Of a DNA stretch of 32,747 nucleotides, positions 28,748 through 32,747 are shown piece by piece. Each line of letters opens with the position of its first letter. The first letter of the stretch is position 1. The stretch is from Actinomycetes bacterium. Its GTDB lineage: Bacteria; Actinomycetota; Acidimicrobiia; Acidimicrobiales; Palsa-688. The position numbers and the translations under genes are program-made. Under the pieces are notes generated by a model, which worked only from the letters and a program-made list of their open reading frames with translations, had not been told where the DNA came from and ran no database searches. The stretch spans positions 1-32,747 of the forward strand of contig JAKAXN010000004.1 in NCBI GenBank assembly GCA_021816565.1, given 5' to 3'.

Positions 28748-29305
28748 ATGACAGCGCTCAACTGCCTGCGGGACCCGGTCCGGCTCGAGGAGGCCCGCCG
28801 GGCCCGGGACCTGGACCCGGAGCGCCGGGAGATACTGCGCCGGCTGGTGGTCCTGGCCGCCGAGCTGGCCGACGCCCCGGTCGCCCTGGTGACCATCGTC
28901 GACGGGGAGCGCCAGACCTTCGCGGCTCACTACGGGCTGCCCGATGAGCTGGCTGCGGCCGGCCAGACCGCCATCGACTACTCGCTGTGCCAGTTCGCCG
29001 TGACCTCGGGCCGACCGCTGATCGTGGAGGAGCTGGCCGCCGACCCCATGCTCCGGGGGCACCCGGCTCACGATGTGCTCGGTGTGGCCTCCTATGCCGG
29101 TGTCCCCGTGGTCACCGGCTCCGGCCAGGCCCTGGGCACGGTCTGCGTCCTCGACTTCGTGCCCCGTGGCTGGCCCGACGACGTGCTGGCCCGCCTGGCC
29201 CTCCTGGCCGACCTGGCCTCGGATCAGTTCGATCTGCAGGCCCACGAGCGCAGAGAGGCCTTCCGTCGGACCTGGCAGGCCATCCCCGAGCACTCCCGCT
29301 GGTAG
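28748..29305 (+). CDS. GAF-domain protein
   Basis: 185 residues from ATG 28748 (MTALNCLRDPVRLEEARRARDLDP). A GAF domain covers about 25-160: RREILRRLVVLAAELADAPVALVTIVDGERQTFAAHYGLPDELAAAGQTAIDYSLCQFAVTSGRPLIVEELAADPMLRGHP, then VASYAGVPVVTGSGQALGTVCVLDFVPRGW. The YSLCQFAV Cys is typical of stand-alone sensor GAFs of the phytochrome-like kind, but a bilin-binding Cys-His pair is not apparent. No kinase, GGDEF or phosphatase domain is attached. An upstream in-frame GTG near 28652 is another possible start. A signalling partner is not evident nearby. Confidence 0.8.
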   Translation: MTALNCLRDPVRLEEARRARDLDPERREILRRLVVLAAELADAPVALVTIVDGERQTFAAHYGLPDELAAAGQTAIDYSLCQFAVTSGRPLIVEELAADPMLRGHPAHDVLGVASYAGVPVVTGSGQALGTVCVLDFVPRGWPDDVLARLALLADLASDQFDLQAHERREAFRRTWQAIPEHSRW

Positions 29306-29322
29306 CCTCGACCAGCGGTTTT

Positions 29323-29346
29323 GCAAATACCCCCGGGGGTATTTGC
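29323..29346. promoter_or_regulatory. CsoR/CstR-like operator 1 (perfect palindrome) before the MMPL gene
   Basis: A 24-bp perfect palindrome whose core TACCCCCGGGGGTA (29328-29341) fits TACCC-N4-GGGTA. CsoR/RcnR/CstR repressors bind such C-tract/G-tract inverted repeats flanked by TA. It covers the apparent -35 (TTGCCG, 29343-29348), where a repressor would block polymerase. Confidence 0.6.
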
Positions 29347-29372
29347 CGGTAACCCGCCGCGTCTGGCATCAT
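29343..29372 (+). promoter_or_regulatory. Promoter of the MMPL-methyltransferase-DUF302 operon
   Basis: TTGCCG (29343-29348), 18-bp spacer, CATCAT (29367-29372); the start point would be near 29379. It sits between the two TACCC-N4-GGGTA sites. Confidence 0.45.
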
Positions 29373-29381
29373 GGATCTTCA

Positions 29382-29395
29382 TACCCCCCGGGGTA
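29382..29395. promoter_or_regulatory. CsoR/CstR-like operator 2 before the MMPL gene
   Basis: TACCCCCCGGGGTA, 14 nt, with TACCCC and GGGGTA arms. It lies just after the predicted transcription start, 54 bp (about five helical turns) from site 1. Two sites flanking a promoter suit cooperative repression. Confidence 0.6.
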
Positions 29396-29424
29396 CCCCT
29401 CGATCCATGGGAGGATGCACGCAC

Positions 29425-31629
29425 GTGGCAACGACCGTTGACGCTTCTACCCGGCCCAGTCCGGCACCGCCGGGGCCGGAACCGGGGCTGATGTCCCGGC
29501 TGGGAATCTGGACCGCCACCCATATGCGCACCGTGCTGGTGGCGTGGATGGTGGTCCTGATCGGGTTCGGCGCCTTCGCCCCCAAGGTGGAGTCGGCTCT
29601 GGCCGGCGCCGGCTGGCAGGACTCCACCAGCCAGTCCGTGGCCGCCCGCAACGTCATCCAGAAGGACTTCGCCGGGTTGGGATCGAGCGCCCTCCAGGTG
29701 GTCGTGGTCGACCACCGGGCGCCCCTGGCGTCCGACCCGGCGGCCAAGGCGGTGATCGGGAAGGTCACCGCCATGCTCAAGGCCGACCACCGGGTCTCGA
29801 CCGTGGTGCCCCCGCAGCCGGGGGCGTCGCTGTCGGCTGACGGGCGGACCGGGGTGATAACCGCCGGCGCAGCCGCCGACCCCAACGCCATGGTGAAGGC
29901 GGCGGAGAGCCTCCACGGGCCTCTCTCGCGCCTCGGCACCTCGGGGATATCGGTCACCCTCACCGGCGACAGCGCCCTGTGGGCCAACTTCAACAGCGCC
30001 AACCACTCGGCCATGATGAAGTCCGAGATGCTGTCGTGGCCGGTGACCATGGCCATCCTCGTCATCGCCTTCGGCAGCCTGGTCGCCGCCGGCCTGCCGC
30101 TGATGCTGACCATGGCCGGCCTGCTGGTCGCCGCCGGCGCCCTGGTCCTGGCCAACAAGGTGGCCCCGGTGTCCATCTGGGCCCTCAACTTCGCCCTCAT
30201 GTTCGCCCTGGCGCTGGGCATCGACTACGCCCTGTTCCTGGTCGTGAGGTTCCGCTCCGCCCTGCACCGTCGGGGGGCGGTCCGGGGTGACCGCCAGGCC
30301 GCCGTGGACGCGGTGGCCGAGACCATGGGCACCGCCGGCAAGGCCGTGGCGTTCTCCGCCCTCACCGTCTTGGCCTCGCTGGCCGCCATCCTGCTGGTGC
30401 CCAGCCCGGCGTTCCGTTCCATGGCCCTCGGCATCATGCTGTCGGTGCTCGCCGTCCTGGCCGCCACCCTCACCCTGCTGCCGGTGGTGCTGGCCAAGCT
30501 CGGCACCCGTATCGACGCCGGCCGCATCCGGCTCAGCCGCCGCAAGGAGGACCCGGCCGAACCGGTCCACCTGCACGGTCACCGTCTGGAGGAGCGGCTC
30601 CACAGCTGGGGCAAGACCCTGTGGCGTCACCCGATCGTCGCCGGCGCCGCCGCCCTGGTGGTCCTGGCGCTGGCCGCCGCGCCGGTCATCGGCCTGCGCA
30701 CGTCGATGCCGTCGATCACCATCATCCCCGCCTCGGCCAACGCCCGGGTCGGCTTCGACCAGGTCACCAAGGCCTTCGGTCCCGGTGCTCCCGGCACCCT
30801 GCAGGTCGTCGTGCCCGCCGCCTCGGAGCAGGCCGCCCTGGCCACCCTGTCGCACACCCCCGGGGTGGCTGCGGCCATGCCGGCCGGGACGTCGGCGGGC
30901 TGGACCCTCAACCAGGTCGTTCCCACCACCGGGCCGTCCACCCCGGCCACCGGGGCCACCATCGACCGGATCCGCCACGTGCTGCCGGCCGGCAGCCTGG
31001 TGGGCGGAGCCGCCGCTGAGAACCACGACCTGCAGTCGGCCCTGGCCAGCCGGACGCCGCTGGTGTTCGGGATCCTGGCCGGCATGGGCTTCCTGCTCCT
31101 GCTCGTGGCCCTGGGCGCCCCCCTCATCTCCCTGGCCGGGGTGCTGGTCACCTCCCTGTCGGTGGCCGGGGCGTTCGGAGTGGCCCGTCTGATCTTCCAG
31201 GACGGGCACCTGTCGGGGCTGCTCAACTTCACCCCGCAGGGCTTCGTGGACGCATGGGGACCGCTGTTCTTCGGAGCCATGGTCTTCGGCGTGGCGATGG
31301 ACTACACGCTGTTCCTGCTGTCCGCCGCCAAGGAGCGCTACGAGACCCACGCCGATCCCGAACACGCCATGACCGGCTCGGTGCGCACCTCCGGCCGGGT
31401 GGTCATCTCGGCTGCCGCGGTCATGATCGCGGTGTTCCTCACCTTCGCCCTCTCGGGGCCCCTGGCCCCGAAGGAGATGGGGGTCATCCTGGCCGTCGCC
31501 GTGGCCCTGGACGCCCTGGTGGTCCGGATGGTGCTGCTGCCGGTCATCCTCCGGCTGGGCCACCACTGGGCCTGGCACCGGCCGAAGTGGTTGGATCGGA
31601 TCATTCCCCATGTGAGCTTCTCGCACTGA
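29425..31629 (+). CDS. MMPL/RND-family membrane transporter
   Basis: 734 residues from GTG 29425, chosen because GGGAGGAT lies just upstream and the first helix follows (TATHMRTVLVAWMVVLIGFGAFAPKVESALAGAGWQDSTSQS). Usual MMPL layout: one helix, a periplasmic porter domain, a 5-6 helix bundle with ALGIDYALFLVVRFRSAL, then a second helix, porter domain and bundle with GVAMDYTLFLLSAAKERYE. The paired GxDY/MDY sites carry the proton-relay Asp/Tyr of MmpL3-like proteins. These export lipids or small molecules using the proton gradient. The flanking operators suggest induction by a metal or a sulfur/aldehyde stress sensed by a CsoR-type repressor (inference). The longer frame from ATG 29371 would begin upstream of the likely transcription start. 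Confidence 0.9.
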   Translation: MATTVDASTRPSPAPPGPEPGLMSRLGIWTATHMRTVLVAWMVVLIGFGAFAPKVESALAGAGWQDSTSQSVAARNVIQKDFAGLGSSALQVVVVDHRAPLASDPAAKAVIGKVTAMLKADHRVSTVVPPQPGASLSADGRTGVITAGAAADPNAMVKAAESLHGPLSRLGTSGISVTLTGDSALWANFNSANHSAMMKSEMLSWPVTMAILVIAFGSLVAAGLPLMLTMAGLLVAAGALVLANKVAPVSIWALNFALMFALALGIDYALFLVVRFRSALHRRGAVRGDRQAAVDAVAETMGTAGKAVAFSALTVLASLAAILLVPSPAFRSMALGIMLSVLAVLAATLTLLPVVLAKLGTRIDAGRIRLSRRKEDPAEPVHLHGHRLEERLHSWGKTLWRHPIVAGAAALVVLALAAAPVIGLRTSMPSITIIPASANARVGFDQVTKAFGPGAPGTLQVVVPAASEQAALATLSHTPGVAAAMPAGTSAGWTLNQVVPTTGPSTPATGATIDRIRHVLPAGSLVGGAAAENHDLQSALASRTPLVFGILAGMGFLLLLVALGAPLISLAGVLVTSLSVAGAFGVARLIFQDGHLSGLLNFTPQGFVDAWGPLFFGAMVFGVAMDYTLFLLSAAKERYETHADPEHAMTGSVRTSGRVVISAAAVMIAVFLTFALSGPLAPKEMGVILAVAVALDALVVRMVLLPVILRLGHHWAWHRPKWLDRIIPHVSFSH

Positions 31630-31655
31630 GGAGCCGGGGCGCAGGAGGTTCGGAC

Positions 31656-32267
31656 GTGGAAGCAGCCGAGTGGGACCAGCGCTACAGCTCGCAGGAGCTG
31701 GTCTGGTCGGTGGAGCCCAACCGGTTCGTGGAGGCCGAGACGGCCTCCACGCCGGCCGGGCGGGCTCTGGACGTGGCGGCCGGGGAAGGCCGCAACTCCA
31801 TCTGGCTGGCCACGCAGGGCTGGCGGGTCACCGCCGTCGACTTCTCCCAGGTCGGTCTGGAGAAGGGGCGGCGGCTGGCCGGCCAGGCCGGGGTACCCGA
31901 CCGGATCGAGTGGGTGGCCGCCGACCTAAGGTCGTGGACCCCCGAAGCGGGCGCCTACGACCTGGCGGTCGTCGCCTACCTGCAGCTGCCCGACGAGGAT
32001 CTGCGCCCCATACTGACCCGCGTGGCGGCCGGTCTGGCCCCCGGCGGCAAGCTGGTCGTGGTCGGCCACGACCGCGACAACCTCGAGCGTGGCGTGGGTG
32101 GCCCCCAGGACCCGGCGGTGCTCTACACCCCCGGGGCCCTGCGGGCCACCCTGGGCGGCGCCGGTCTGCGCGACGTGGAGGCGGCCACCGTGGAGCGGCC
32201 CACGCCCAACGGCACCGCTCTCGACACCCTGGCCACGGCCTATCAACCGGAAGGGAGTTCCAAGTGA
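31656..32267 (+). CDS. TehB/UbiE-like SAM-dependent methyltransferase
   Basis: 203 residues from GTG 31656, with GCAGGAGG 8 nt upstream. It reads WDQRYSSQELVWSVEPNRFV, then motif I ALDVAAGEGRNSIWLATQGW, motif II VTAVDFSQVGLEKGRRLA, WVAADLRSW and YDLAVVAYLQLP. This matches TehB-type small-molecule methyltransferases, including enzymes that methylate thiols, tellurite or halides. The context (MMPL 26 bp upstream, DUF302 overlapping downstream) hints at detoxification of a reactive small molecule (inference). Confidence 0.85.
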   Translation: MEAAEWDQRYSSQELVWSVEPNRFVEAETASTPAGRALDVAAGEGRNSIWLATQGWRVTAVDFSQVGLEKGRRLAGQAGVPDRIEWVAADLRSWTPEAGAYDLAVVAYLQLPDEDLRPILTRVAAGLAPGGKLVVVGHDRDNLERGVGGPQDPAVLYTPGALRATLGGAGLRDVEAATVERPTPNGTALDTLATAYQPEGSSK

Positions 32268-32656
32268 GCTACAGCTACACGTCCAGCACCGACCTCGGCT
32301 ACGAGGAGACGGTGGACCGGGTCAAGGAGGCGTTCAAGAAGCAGGGCTTCGGCGTCCTCACCGAGATCGACATCCGGGCCACCCTCAAGGAGAAGCTGGG
32401 CGTGGACACCGAGCCGTACGTGATCATCGGGGCCTGCAACCCGGGCTTCGCCAGCCAGGCCCTGGCCGCCGAGCCGGGGGTGGGGGTGTTCCTGCCCTGC
32501 AACGTGGTCGTCAGGAGAGCCGGGGACCGCACGGTCATCGAGGCCATGGACCCCAGGCTGATGCGCCAGTTCTCCGAGGCCCCGGGTTTGGGAGAGTTGA
32601 TCGATCAGGTGGCGCCGCTGGTCGAGGCCGCGGTGGCCGAGGCGGCCGGACACTGA
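32264..32656 (+). CDS. DUF302 family protein
   Basis: 130 residues from GTG 32264, overlapping the methyltransferase stop (GTGA). The sequence SYTSSTDLGYEETVDRVKEAFKKQGFGVLTEIDIRATLKEKLGVDTEPYVIIGACNPGFASQALAAEPGVGVFLPCNVVVR is a textbook DUF302: fused alpha/beta domain, IGACNP and LPCNVVV with two Cys. DUF302 proteins often sit with CsoR-type repressors, rhodaneses and thioredoxins in sulfur or metal stress operons. The two conserved Cys in xxACNPxx and LPCN may bind a thiol or metal. Function remains unproven. Confidence 0.9.
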   Translation: MSYSYTSSTDLGYEETVDRVKEAFKKQGFGVLTEIDIRATLKEKLGVDTEPYVIIGACNPGFASQALAAEPGVGVFLPCNVVVRRAGDRTVIEAMDPRLMRQFSEAPGLGELIDQVAPLVEAAVAEAAGH

Positions 32657-32699
32657 AACCGCCCCCCGGCCCCTCCGGACCACCCACCCCGCCCGAACC

Positions 32700-32717
32700 T
32701 ACCCCCCCGGGTAAGAT
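32700..32717 (+). promoter_or_regulatory. CsoR/CstR-like operator 3 and -10 of a gene beyond the window
   Basis: TACCCCCCCGGGTA (32700-32713) repeats the TACCC-N4-GGGTA pattern found twice before the MMPL gene. TAAGAT (32712-32717) overlaps its right arm as a -10. A ribosome site (AAGGAG, about 32734-32739) closes the window, so a co-regulated gene should start within a few bases after 32747. Confidence 0.55.
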
Positions 32718-32747
32718 GGAATCAGCCGTAGGTAAGGAGATCGGGGT

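Noticed and set aside
29371..29424. MMPL start at ATG 29371 or ATG 29407
   Set aside because: ATG 29371 overlaps the -10 and precedes the predicted transcript start. The residues up to GTG 29425 are low in similarity to any MMPL N-terminus, and the ribosome site fits GTG 29425.
29224..31626. An 800-codon open frame on the minus strand
   Set aside because: Antisense to the MMPL transporter, full of Gly-His-Gln runs with no domain. The GxDY motifs and start/operator context support the plus strand.

Overview
This window is about 32.7 kb of very GC-rich bacterial DNA. It is densely packed, with many GTG starts, GTGA/ATGA stop-start overlaps, and several genes whose start codon lies 6-8 nt after a -10-like hexamer (leaderless transcripts). 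Gene content (KaiC-like and PP2C-type regulators, WYL and GntR regulators, an MMPL transporter, DUF302) and a secreted GH3 enzyme ending in YWLVASDGGVFAFGDA repeats suggest an actinobacterium, probably class Acidimicrobiia. The class is inferred. No rRNA, tRNA, CRISPR, insertion sequence or phage gene is visible, and no gap between genes exceeds 300 bases.

Layout: (1) 1-245, start of an MFS transporter, minus strand, cut by the window edge. (2) 403-7971, a tightly coupled five-gene operon: SWIM zinc finger, DUF5691, MoxR AAA ATPase, DUF5682, VWA protein. (3) 7975-11097, minus strand: a PP2C/SpoIIE phosphatase fused to a C-terminal KaiB domain, overlapping by 1 nt a double-domain KaiC, followed by an RsbW-like anti-sigma/HATPase protein. 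This is the most striking part of the window. It looks like a KaiB-KaiC module wired directly to a partner-switching (phosphatase/anti-sigma) output, with no KaiA or histidine kinase in sight. (4) 11241-13484, a TetR-like regulator divergent from a MarR regulator, and an acyl-ACP thioesterase. (5) 13579-15624, a small peptide gene and structured leader, an S4-domain Hsp15-like protein, and an MDR oxidoreductase coupled to an S9 peptidase (15621-17486). (6) 17493-19563, a small Cys/His plus membrane-segment protein, a G-quadruplex-like run, a four-site operator array, and a PLP-dependent decarboxylase. (7) 19586-23763, two minus-strand hypothetical proteins, the GH3 enzyme, and two divergent hypothetical genes. 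(8) 23799-26031, a methyltransferase, a GntR regulator, and a 34-residue peptide gene coupled to a four-helix membrane protein. (9) 26066-28604, a ubiquitin-like MoaD/ThiS protein coupled to a BNR-repeat protein, divergent from a WYL regulator. (10) 28748-32656, a GAF protein, then an MMPL transporter, methyltransferase and DUF302 operon bracketed by three 14-nt TACCC-N4-GGGTA sites resembling CsoR/CstR-family operators. The third site sits in the promoter of a gene starting just past the window end.

All functions are read from sequence motifs and gene order. No database search was run.
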